From: Canna indica
Lineage: Eukaryota; Streptophyta; Magnoliopsida; Zingiberales; Cannaceae
Assembly (NCBI GenBank): GCA_034359265.1
Contig: CP136896.1
Location: 11,253,501-11,317,500, forward strand
DNA length: 64,000 bases
Direction of reading: 5' to 3'
This document shows, piece by piece, positions 33,405 through 43,500 of this stretch (position 1 is its first letter; every line of letters starts with the position of its first letter). A model generated the notes under the pieces. It did not search any database, was not told the origin of the DNA, and saw only the letters and a list, made by a program, of their open reading frames with translations. The position numbers and the translations under genes were made by a program.

Positions 33405-33725
33405 ACACTACCGGTGAATGATATTGGCCTCGCCACCGGCCTCCTCCAAGTTCATTTCCATGCCTGCATTGTTCAGGAGCTTTCCCGAACCCTCGTTCAC
33501 TATTTTTGACCCCACCGACCTCGTCACCCTCTCCGGCGTGATTCATGCAGAGCTTAATTTCTCGTCCTCATCGTCGAACCAACCCCACGAGAGCTTTCCC
33601 GTCCTCCGAGTTCAATTCCTCCTAGCTTCATACGGCTCCATTTACGCAAAGCTTTCCTGTCCTCATTGCCGCCCTCAAGCATCTCAACCTCGACCCCACC
33701 GACCTCGTCACCCTCTCCGGCGGAA
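33405..33725 (+). pseudogene. Class III peroxidase fragments in the left TIR
   Basis: The + strand reads NDIGLATGLLQVHFHACIVQ, equivalent to the distal haem motif (usually LRLHFHDCFVQGCD), and further on VLIAALKHLNLDPTDLVTLSG, the region before the proximal haem His (usually DLVALSGAHTIG). Another DPTDLVTLSG copy is near 33510-33537. The parts are rearranged and shortened, the catalytic Asp next to the distal His is Ala, and the proximal His is absent. It is a captured fragment and no working enzyme. Confidence 0.75.
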
Positions 33726-33765
33726 CCTCTACTCAACCTGCCTCAATAGGAAAGTGAAACTAAAG

Positions 33766-34124
33766 AATTAATTGATCCTCTATATATAGCCTTGTCCTTG
33801 CTTGCCATGTGCAACTTAATCAATTTTCGGCATGCTTTCTTTCAATACCAGGTACAGCAGCTGGATTATGGAGTCTTCCAAATTAATTTACTGGTACATC
33901 AACGTCTCCAGATTTGTTTGCATCTCTTTGCTTGTTTAGCATGTATTGGAATCAAGCATGTCATTGATTTGAAACACACTACAGTTTTACTGAACGACGA
34001 ACTCAAACTTGCAAAGAAGCATAAAATTGCATTCCCATTATTGCTTCCTCAACTTGGCCTACATGCAACTATAGCTCGAGGTTCACAATTATTCATCACA
34101 TGGAATTGTCACGTACATGCATAT
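33766..34124. other. MULE interior, unidentified
   Basis: A + strand open frame at 33792-34136 reads through this part of the MULE. It may be another captured fragment, but I could not match it to a family with confidence. Confidence 0.3.
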
Positions 34125-34459
34125 TGTTGGGAATGAAAGCACCCAATTCCCTGCTTGCAAGAATATGAGGAGCAACAATATACACAAAACCATGACAGTA
34201 AATAGCAAATGCTAAAACAACACAAGGCAACAAAATTTTTAACGTGAAAAACCCTCTCGATGTGAGAGGTAAAAATCACGGGACTTGACAGTCCAACCGG
34301 CAAGAATCTACTATGATTAAGAGTTGTTTACAATCTCCAAGTTTCAGCCTTCAATGGTCACAAAGACCAACAACAAGATCAAGCAATAAACTTAACAAAT
34401 ATGAAACGAGAGAAACTTGTCCAAAATAGAGCTGCGATTGCGACCACTATTTCTGGAGT
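34125..34459 (-). repeat. Truncated 3' LTR of the copia element
   Basis: It aligns with the first third of the 5' LTR, from TGTTGGGAATG to TTTCTGGAGTTTGG, then switches into coding sequence. The deletion removed the 5' part of this LTR in element sense, the polypurine tract, the RNase H domain and the end of the reverse transcriptase. Confidence 0.85.
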
Positions 34460-37353
34460 TTGGAGAAGTTTTTCTTCAGTTTGCACACATGATCTTCTTT
34501 CCCTTTCACCTTGAAACCCTCTGGTTGTTCCATGTAAATTTTCTCATCAAGATCACCATAGAGAAAAACAGCTTTCACATCCATCTGCTCTATCTCTAAA
34601 TCTAGGCTTGCAGCCAAACTCAAAATAGTCCTGATAGAAGACATCTTCACAACCGGTGAAAAAATCTCATCAAAATCAATCCCTTTTTTTCTGCCTAAAG
34701 CCTTTAACCACTAATCTGGCCTTATACCTCGGAGATGAAGAATTTCCTTCATGTTTCAACCTGTATATCCACCTATTTTGCAAAGCTTTCTTGCCATTAG
34801 GCAATTTCACCGGTTCAAATGTTTGATTATCATACAATAACTGCATCTCATCTTGCATTGCATGAACCTATTTTTGCTTTTGGTCACTGTCCATAGCCTC
34901 CTTATAACATTCAGGCTCTCCCCCATCAGTCAAGGTCACATACTCATCAGAAGAATACCTTGTTAAAGGTCGTCTCTCTCTAGTAGGCCTCCTGGGTTGG
35001 ACAACTAGTGGATCTGCAGGTATTTCCTATTGCTAATCAACATCATCATCACTTGGAACATCTAAATGATCTTCCATCTGCTGGTCATCAAGAACCCAAT
35101 GGTCATTTTGCTGCATCTGATCCTGGGCATGATTCTCTGCTAGTTCTGGTGTAGGCGATAGCTGAACTGGATCCATATCAGTTAAGTCGCTACTCTTGTG
35201 AGATTCACTCTTCTCTGTCTTCTCAATGTCTTCAATAGTCTGGTCTTCTATAAATACTACATCTCAGCTTCTCCTAAGCTTCTTATCAATCTGATCATAA
35301 AATCTGTAGCCAAGCTCATCCTGACCATACCCAATAAAGATGCACTGCCTGATCTTCACATCCAACTTAGATTTGTCATCCTTTGGAAGATGAACAAATG
35401 ATTTGCATCCAAAAACACTCAAGTGATCATAAGAGACATTCTTGTCAAACCAAACATTATCTGGAACATCACTACCTAGAGCAACTGCAGGACTCAGATT
35501 AATCACATGCACTGCTGCATAGAATGCTTCTCCCTAGAAGGATTTAGGTAGCTTAGCTTCAGTAAGCATACACCTAACTCTCTCAATCAATGCCATGTTC
35601 ATCCTCTCTGCCAGACCATTCAACTGAGGTGTTTTAGGAGGTGTCTTTTCATGCATAATGCATTGCTGCTTGCAATACTCATCAAATGTCCCACAATACT
35701 CACCACCATTATCAGTACGAATGCATTTAAGCTTCTTGCTTGTTTGCCTTTCAAACAAAACTTGGAATTGTTTAAACTTCTCCAACACTTGGTTCTTTGT
35801 CTTCAAAGCATAAGCTCAAAGCTTCCTTAGTGATTATCAATAAATGTCACAAAATAGAGACAACCACCAAAAGACTTTTCTTTCAAAGGACCACAAACAT
35901 CAGAGTACACCAACTCTAGAAAATCTGATTTCCTTGACGGAGGATGCTTCTTGAAGGATAATCTTCTCTGTTTTCCAGTCATGCAATGAGAATATTTCTC
36001 CAACCCTGCATTCTTTAAACCGGAAAGTACATCCTTTTTAGCCAAACAATTGAGTCCCTTTTCACTAATATGACTAAGCCTTCTACGCCACAAACTATAA
36101 GCCTCTTTGCTCTCAATCACATTCACACTGTCTCTTAAAATTATAGTTTGCATCACATACAGACTTGAAGTCTTCTTTCCTCGAGCCACAATCAAACTGT
36201 CTTTAGTGAGCTTCCATTGTCCCAAGCCAAAACTGTTACAAAAATCATCTTCATCAAGCTTTCTAACTGAAACCAAGTTTAAGTGGACATCTGGAGCATG
36301 TCTAACATCCTTGAGCAACAACTTCATTCCGTTATTTGTCTCTAGGCAAACATGTCATATACCAATCACATTGGCCAAACCATCATTTCCCATCTTAAGC
36401 ACTCCAAAGTCATATGAAGTGTAAGATGTAAAGAATTCATTTCTTGGAGTAACATGTAATGAGGCACCACTGTCAATTACCCAACTGGATTCATTTGATG
36501 TAATATTAATCATATCCTCATCACCCACAATGATAAGATCATCTGAAGTAGCAGTAGACACACGATGATCACCATTTTCTTTTTTTTCTTGCTTACCTTT
36601 GTTCTCCCTTTTCCAAAGATAGCAATACTTCTTGATGTGTCCCATTTTATGACAATGATTACATTCAACATTCTTGTATCTTGACCTCGACTTGCTTCTA
36701 TTATTGCCTCTACCCTTTGGACCTTTACTCTGACTTCTCCCCCTGTTTTTTGTAACCAACATATCTGATTGAGATGAATAACCTTGAGTCTTCCTTCTCA
36801 CTTCCTCATTTAGAACACCACCTTTAACAAGTTGCATAGTTACCACATCATTAGGAGCTGAATTAGTAAGTGAGACCTGAAATATCTCCCAAGAATTCGA
36901 TAGAGTATTTAGCAACCAAAGTCCTTGAACCTCATCTTCAAACTTGATCCCCATGTCTGACAATTGATCTAAAACTCCTTGAAACTCATTCAAGTGGTTG
37001 GATACGGAGGACCCTTCCTTGTATCTTAAATTTATAAACACATTCAACAAGTACAACTTATTGTTCTCAGACTTGGAAGCATACAAGGATTGAATCTTCT
37101 CCCACATGGTTCTAGCATGAGTCTCATTAGCAACGTGATTGTAAACATTATCTTCCACCCATTGCCGAATAAAATCACAAACTTGCTGATGTTGAAACTC
37201 TCATTCTTCATCAGTTTTTGAATCTGGTTTTTGCGTATCAAACACGGGTAGATGCAAGTTTTTGACAAATAATAGATCTTTCATTTTGCCTTTCCATAGA
37301 TGATAGTTACTACTATTCAAACACACCATTCTACTTGTATTTGCCTCCATCAT
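34447..37353 (-). pseudogene. Copia gag-pol polyprotein, broken
   Basis: On the - strand, gag starts [13 protein letters not shown] at 37353 and is interrupted by a TGA where a Trp is expected. It continues with a zinc knuckle CNHCHKMGHIKKYC (near 36660), protease WVIDSGASLHVT, the integrase (HCMTGKQRRLSF, DVCGPLKEKSFGG, IRTDNGGEYCG, PQLNGLAERMN), then reverse transcriptase start (NRWIYRLKHEGN, ARLVVKGFRQKK, QMDVKAVFLYGDLDEKIYM). It ends after CKLKK where the deletion joins it to the LTR, so YVDD and RNase H are missing. Several frameshifts and stops are present. Confidence 0.92.
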
Positions 37354-37388
37354 TCAAGCAAGCTATATCCAATACCGTAAAGAATTTG

Positions 37389-37400
37389 GCTCTGATACCA
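37389..37400 (-). other. Copia primer-binding site
   Basis: The complement reads TGGTATCAGAGC, matching the initiator methionine tRNA 3' region used by most plant copia elements. It lies two bases inside the 5' LTR. Confidence 0.85.
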
Positions 37401-37402
37401 AT

Positions 37403-38557
37403 TGTTGGGAATGAAAACACCCAATTTCCTGCTTGCAAAAATATGAGGAGCAACAATATACACAAAACAATGACAGTAAATAGCAAATGCTAAAACAACA
37501 CAAGACAACAAGATTTTTAACGTGGAAAATCCTCTCGATGTGAGAGGTAAAAATCACGGGATTTGACAGTCCAACCGGCAAGAATCTACTATGATTAAGA
37601 GTTGTTTACAATCTTCAAGTTTCAGCCTTCAATAGTCACAAAGACCAACAACAAGATCAAGCAATAAACTTGACAAATATGAAAATAAGAGATGAGAAAC
37701 TTGCCCAAAATAGAGCTGCTATTGCGACCACTATTTCTGGAGTTTGGATAATTCTTTCATCAATCCCACCGTTCAGATTGAATAACATGGTATCCCGAAT
37801 ATGCTGACCAAATTTCAGCTTGATCGAACCAGGAATGACCCTCCGATTGTCAGTTTGATCAAAACTGCGCAAACCAAAAAACTGCAGCCGAGGGTGGGCG
37901 AAATTCTCTGTTTTACTTCTTCTTGTAAAATCTCTTAATCCTCAAAAATGATTCTTAACCTAGCCCTAAACATTCACCACCCATAAGTGAGAATAACCAT
38001 TAGGCTTTCACATGATTTTTGGGCCTATCCTCTCGATGTGAGAGGTAAAAATCACGGGATTTGACAGTCCAACCGGCAAGAATCTACTATGATTAAGAGT
38101 TATTTACAATCTTCAAGTTTCAGCCTTCAATGGTCACAAAGACCAACAACAAGATCAAGCAATAAACTTGACAAATATGAAAATAAGAGATGAGAAATTT
38201 GCCCAAAATAGAGCTGCTATTGCGACCACTATTTCTGGAGTTTGGATAATTCTTTCATCAATCCCACCGTTCAGATTGAATAACATGGTATCCCGAATAT
38301 ACTGACCAAATTTCAGCTTGATCAAACCAGGAATGACCCTCCGATTGTCAGTTTGATCAAAACTGCGCAAACCAAAAAACTGCAGCCGAGGGTGGGCGAA
38401 ATTCTCTGTTTTACTTCTTCTTGTAAAATCTCTTAATCCTCAAAAATGATTCTTAACCTAGCCCTAAACATTCACCACCCATAAGTGAGAATAACCATTA
38501 GGCTTTCACGTGATTTTTGGGCCTTTTCTCCACGGAGGAAGAGAGCCCAACCCAACA
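37403..38557 (-). repeat. 5' LTR of the copia element with internal duplication
   Basis: The LTR runs from TGTTGGGAATGAAAA to CCCAACCCAACA on the + strand. It contains two nearly identical 498-bp units at about 37531-38028 and 38029-38526, each with its own copy of the CCTCTCGATGTGAGAGG palindrome. The unduplicated length would be about 657 bp. Confidence 0.88.
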
Positions 38558-38562
38558 CATAT

Positions 38563-39260
38563 TGCAGTTATCATCTATGAGTTTTTACAAATGGAATAGT
38601 GCATTAATAAGTGCCAGATTTACACGAAGCTTTGATTTTCTGTGGGAAATGATCATTGGATCAACAATGATGATAGATTAAGTGACATATTTACACGAAG
38701 CTTTGACGAATAATAAAGTGAATTAAAAACGACTGAGAAGATTGGCGATAGATTAAGAAGCATCTCTGCAAGGTGTGCGGCAAGAGCTTCCTCTCGGGGC
38801 GGTCTCTCGGCAGCCACATGAGATCTCGCGTCAACATGGCAGCTGGGAACTCCCTCGACGAGCGGCAGCCGAGCGACTACGGCCTACGGGAGAACCCCAA
38901 GAAGACCCGACGGCTGTCTGATTCCACGGTCGGCGGCGACGATGGTGGAGGTGCCGGGATTGCGGCAAGGAGTTCGCGTCGTGGAAGGCGCTCTTCGGGC
39001 ACATGAGAACTCACTCCTCGAAAGCTCAAGAGGAGAAGCTTGCGGCATGAGTCAACATGGCTGAGGCAAACCGAGCATGAAGCGTGATCTGCTAGTTTCG
39101 GGTCCTTGAAGCATGATATGCTAGTAATCAACTTGCCATGCATGAAGATGATGTCCTCCAAGTGGACCGATCTCTGCTTCAGTCCTATGTGATTTTTAGT
39201 TTCACTTTATTATTCGTCAAAAATAGTGATTTCCTATCACTTTTTAAATTTCTAATTTCT
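38563..39260 (+). pseudogene. Captured C2H2 zinc-finger (ZAT-like) gene fragment in the MULE
   Basis: From 38761 the + strand reads HLCKVCGKSFLSGRSLGSHM, then RSR and, further on, a Ser-rich linker with PKKTRRLSDS. After a frame change near 38955 it reads CRDCGKEFASWKALFGHMRT then HSSKAQEEKLAA and a stop. Two fingers of the plant C2H2 type, with a similar spacing to ZAT repressors, are visible. In the first finger the final His is Arg, and the frame is broken between fingers. It is a transposon-captured fragment; the AT-rich DNA before 38761 is unassigned. Confidence 0.75.
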
Positions 39261-39261
39261 A

Positions 39262-39725
39262 ATTTCACTTTCCTGTTGAGGCATGTCGAGTAGAGGTTTT
39301 GCCAGAGAGGGTGACGAGGTCGGTGGGGTCGAGGTTGAGATGCTTGAGGGCGGCGATGAGGATAGGAAAGCTCTGCGTAAATGGAGCCGTATGAAGCTGG
39401 GAGGAATTGAACTCGGAGGACGGGAAAGCTCTCGTGGGGTCGGTTGAGATGCTTGAGGGCGGCGATGAGGACGGGAAAGCTCTGCGTGAATCACGCCGGA
39501 GAGGGTGACGAGGTCGGTGGGGTCAAAAATAGTGAAGGAGGGTTCGGGAAAGCTCCTAAATGAAGCAGTCATGGAAATGAACTCAGAGGAGGCCGGTGGC
39601 GAGGCCGATATCATTCTCACCGACAGTGTCGGCGACGGTGGGGGAAGGAGAAGGGCTGGCGGCGACAGTGAGGGAAGGAGAAGAGAAGAAGTAATGACGT
39701 TGTTGGGGGGCGGCGGAGTTGAGGC
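39262..39725 (-). pseudogene. Class III peroxidase fragments in the right TIR
   Basis: The - strand copy of the TIR carries the same peroxidase pieces, here with HFHDC intact but a stop before it, and two DPTDLVTLSG segments, one followed by VIHAELS. The copy differs from the left TIR by small indels. Confidence 0.7.
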
Positions 39726-40340
39726 AACGACGACGGAGATGGAGGTGTAGAAGGAGAGGGAAAAAGGTGGGATCATTAGGAGGAAGAAAAGAAGGGGAGA
39801 GAGAGAAAAAGGTGGGTCATCAGCCACGTATGAAATCGTTAGTTGCGCGAGCACCGTTTTTCTCCATGTCAGTTAAGTTGAGACGACGCTTGACGATTTG
39901 GTAGATGATATAAAAAAATATAAATGTTGTGCATTTACATGTGAATTTTGAAAACGTGAGTAGAACATAGAATTTCTACAAACTTGGTAATTTTTTAGTC
40001 TATCGTCCCTTTAAATTTTATGTTAGATTAATGAATATTGCTATTCTTTAAGATAATTTTGTGATTTAATATTTAATTGTTACATAGTTTATTTTATGAT
40101 TTGGTGTTATTAATAGGGGAGAAATGAGAATTGTTAATACTATACTATTAAAACAAATTGATTTTTTTTTAATAACTTAATTAAATGAATATCTCAAATG
40201 TATGCAAGTATCAATTACCCGCGCGAGGATGAGTAACGAATACCCATTGGCGTGGAAGCGGGTAATGGATACGAGTTTACTAAATGGGTGCGGATGCGGG
40301 GGCGAAACTATCCGCTTCGAACTCGTCCCATTGACATCCA

Positions 40341-40545
40341 AGCGATGGAGTACAGCTCTTAATAAAAAGAATAAACAACAATAGGATTTTTACTCGTATC
40401 GTTTGTCGTTGTACTCTATTCGTCCATCGCCGATACGACTTACGACAGGACACCTGGTTCATCACTTGAACTCCAACCCGTACTCGTCTTCCTTTACACC
40501 TACAGTTCGCAGGAGCAGATCGGGGGCGAGAGATAGAAAAGCGCG
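40341..40545 (+). promoter_or_regulatory. Upstream region of the complex I subunit gene
   Basis: A short region between the MITE and the start codon. No TATA box or named element is clear. Only about 205 bases separate the transposon cluster from the ATG, so the core promoter is probably here or within the transposon. Confidence 0.4.
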
Positions 40546-43500
40546 ATGGGCGGCGGCAGCGGAGGGCACGGCGGGGGCACTACTTACAAGGGTTTCACCA
40601 TCCACCAACCCAAGCGGTGGCACGTCGTCACCGGAAAGGGACTCTGCGCCGTCATGTGGTAACTCACCGCCTTCCTTCTTAGCCCTAACTCCTCTCAATT
40701 CTCCGCTCTCTTCCTTTTCGGCGATCCAAATCATTGCGATTGTTTTTTTTACGTTTTCTAGGTTTTCTATTGAACCGGATGATATCTTTTTATCTGCTTC
40801 TTTGACATGCTGATTGGCAAATTTTCTTCGCTAATCTCCCTATTTGGATCTCGTGCAATCTTTGGTCGTCATTAAAAATTTGATAACCTCGACTACCAAT
40901 AGTTTAAATCTGTTGGATCTTAAAAATCTCTCTGTTTTTAGCCAGATGAACTCTGATTCTAATGCTTTCGCTCTGGCTCTGCATTTCCATGTTATGGTAT
41001 CATTTTATTAAAGTCGGTAGGAATCCAGAACGCGAAGCAATGATTTGCGTAGAAGAAGAGTGAGTAATACATTGCTAAAGAGTAAAGACCATTTGATTTC
41101 TTACATCTTTGGGGCATTTCTTCTGTAATGTTGTTGACTGATAGTCATTGTGCATTGGATCTTGGCAACATACAATGGATATATATTTTGTATAGGGTCA
41201 TCCAAAATTGGTATCATATTGATACTCATTTTTATGACCGTTTGTTCTCTTAGTATTCATCAATCAAAACCTATACCTTTGATATCTGTCAGATGCCTAT
41301 CTGGAAAGATTAGAATGATTAGTACTTGGCCTTCTAGTTAAGTTGGCTACATCTTCAAGCACAAAAGATCCAAGCATATGCATAAGGGAATTTCATTAGA
41401 ATTTGTTCCAGGAAACTACCTCATGTCCCTTATTTTGTCCGTACCATTAGTTTTGGTCTCTTGTGACAAGTCTGTGGGATATTTTTCTCTTTGTATAGCC
41501 TAAAACCTACTTTGGTCTTAATTGATTCATTGTTTTTGTTGTACCCATTGAAATGTAAAGTCAGGAAATGAGATTGTCCCACAGTGTTTATAATCACAAC
41601 TCACAACCTTAGCCGGGATCATGGAAAGGAGAAGTCAATAATCAAGAACGGTCCTATATTACATGTTATTCAAAGTCTACTTGCATGATGTGGGATTATT
41701 TAGATGATACCAAGATTATAAACTGTCACACTCACATGTAAAATCTTAATAGACTCATAGAATCAAGTCATATCATACATGGTTTAAAATTTCGCCCGAA
41801 ACGGTACGGTAAGCCCAGTATTTACCGGTTTTTCAAGTTTTTGGTATTCGATATACCTGGTATTTGAAAAAACCGGGTATATTGTGTATACCGGGCGGTA
41901 TATGGCGGTATTTTGCCATATACCACTCGGTATGGGCGGTATATGGCTCGTACCGCCCGGTATGGGCGATACCGGGCGGTATCAAGCGGTAATGCCGTTG
42001 GCCGACAGCCCGACAGGGCTGTTTGGCCACATGTTTCGGAATAATACCGCCCGGTTTGGGCGGTATTACATGCATACCGGGCGGTATACCGCCCGGTATG
42101 ATCAACAGTGACCCCAAACAGTTATAGAGCCGTTTGGGGCCGGGTTTGGGTTGTTTTGGGGGCTATATAAAGCCCCCATTGGGTACTGTTTGATACTGTA
42201 TTAGGGTTTTTCGTAGATACAAGAGAATCATTACATTAGAATTAATATAGGGCGACACAAGCCCACAACCCAAAGGGTCTAAAAAATTTCCGGGGGTCTT
42301 ATGTTGCGCGACGTCTTATGTTGCGCTATATTAATTCTAATATAATGATTCTCTTGTATCCATGAAAAACCCTAATACAATACCAAATGGCTTTTAAACA
42401 TTGTATTCATGTATTTGACATTTGAATATTGATTTTAAGCATTTCTTCATCAATTATAGGGTTATTGGAGATTTGAAGTTATTTCTTAAAAAAAAAAAAT
42501 CCACCGGTATGCAATTTCCGTACCGGACTGTACCGTGTGTCGGTACGGTACAGTACCGGTACCGGCCGGTGACCGTAATCGGTACCGGTACCGAGATTTT
42601 AAACCATGATATCATATACACATTGAATCACCAGGGTCCCCAAAGATGATGAGAAGTCTGGAGGCCTAGATATTATCATACTGATACCAGTATACCACAC
42701 TGGGATACATGGTTCAAGTGTGACCCTGCCCATCAAGATGATTGTTTCTGCATATAATATTATTACTCCTTCAATGACTTAAATTTAATACTGAGAAGAG
42801 TGCACCATGTGTAAATATTTCTCTTCTAGAATCCACTGCACATAGCAATAAATTTATCACTTAATCAAAGCTAAACATGTTTCTATGCAATTTTTCCTCA
42901 TCTTTGTAATACGTTAGACATGGTTTCTGTTAGGCATACTTACTCTTCAAGGAGGAGATTATGGATTAGTCCAAGTAAGGAGTCTTCCCATGCATTATTT
43001 TGGAGGAATACAACATTTAACAAGTTTGACTAGTCAAAACTTATTGGGAGATTATGGAAGATTAAGACAAGTTTGACAAGTTTGACTAGTCTTCTTATAT
43101 TTGATTAAGACACCATAATGTATCTTTATGGAAGATTGAAAGAGGCCAATAAGAGAGAAGTCAATTTTTCAAGTGATGACACCGGTCCTTAAGGAATCCT
43201 ACCTCCTTGATTGAGATTGATCCCTTCCACAAAGAAATAGAAGCAATCAGAGAAATGCTTTGCGATTTATCTTATCAAGTTTATGTAGAATTTCTCTAAA
43301 ATATCTTTCATCTAATTTCATTATATTCCCATCTTATGGAATAATCCAATTTATGAACCATATTATGAAAGATACCCTTAAGTGATTAAATTTGGTCATA
43401 ACCATTGATAAACCCAATTTGATTTAAATAGTCTCACATTGCCCATGGTGGTAGAAACAGTGTGTGATCCACCCTTCAGTCGAGTACTCAAGGTCTCAAG

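Larger units (their letters stand above)
34125..38557 (-). mobile_element. Ty1/copia retrotransposon, partly deleted
   Basis: The outer ends are TGTTGGG and CCCAACA, and the 5-bp duplication CATAT lies at 34120-34124 and 38558-38562. The polyprotein is on the - strand. The 5' LTR is 37403-38557, followed by a TGGTATCAGAGC primer-binding site (complement at 37389-37400). The 3' LTR is present only as 34125-34459, where it joins directly to the reverse transcriptase frame. The 5' LTR has an internal 498-bp tandem duplication. It is inserted in the MULE. Confidence 0.93.
32989..40009 (+). mobile_element. Long-TIR MULE carrying peroxidase and zinc-finger gene fragments
   Basis: Terminal inverted repeats of about 750 bp (32989-33765 and 39262-40009) begin GGGATAATAGACTAAAAAAT and, complemented, GGGACGATAGACTAAAAAAT. 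The 9-bp duplication TTTAAATTT is exact at 32980-32988 and 40010-40018. The copia element at 34125-38557 is inserted in it; without that it would be about 2.6 kb. It has no transposase. Class III peroxidase fragments lie within both TIRs, and a C2H2 zinc-finger fragment lies at 38761-39050. Confidence 0.92.
32693..40340. mobile_element. hAT-like MITE split by a MULE insertion
   Basis: The left part (32693-32988) starts TAGGGATGACAAT and the right part (40010-40340) ends ATTGACATCCA. Both are rich in TACCCGCA/GCGGGTA words that pair with each other. They are separated by the 7-kb MULE, which duplicated 9 bp of the MITE. Matching flanking 8-mers were not found, so the outer boundary is approximate. 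Confidence 0.6.
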
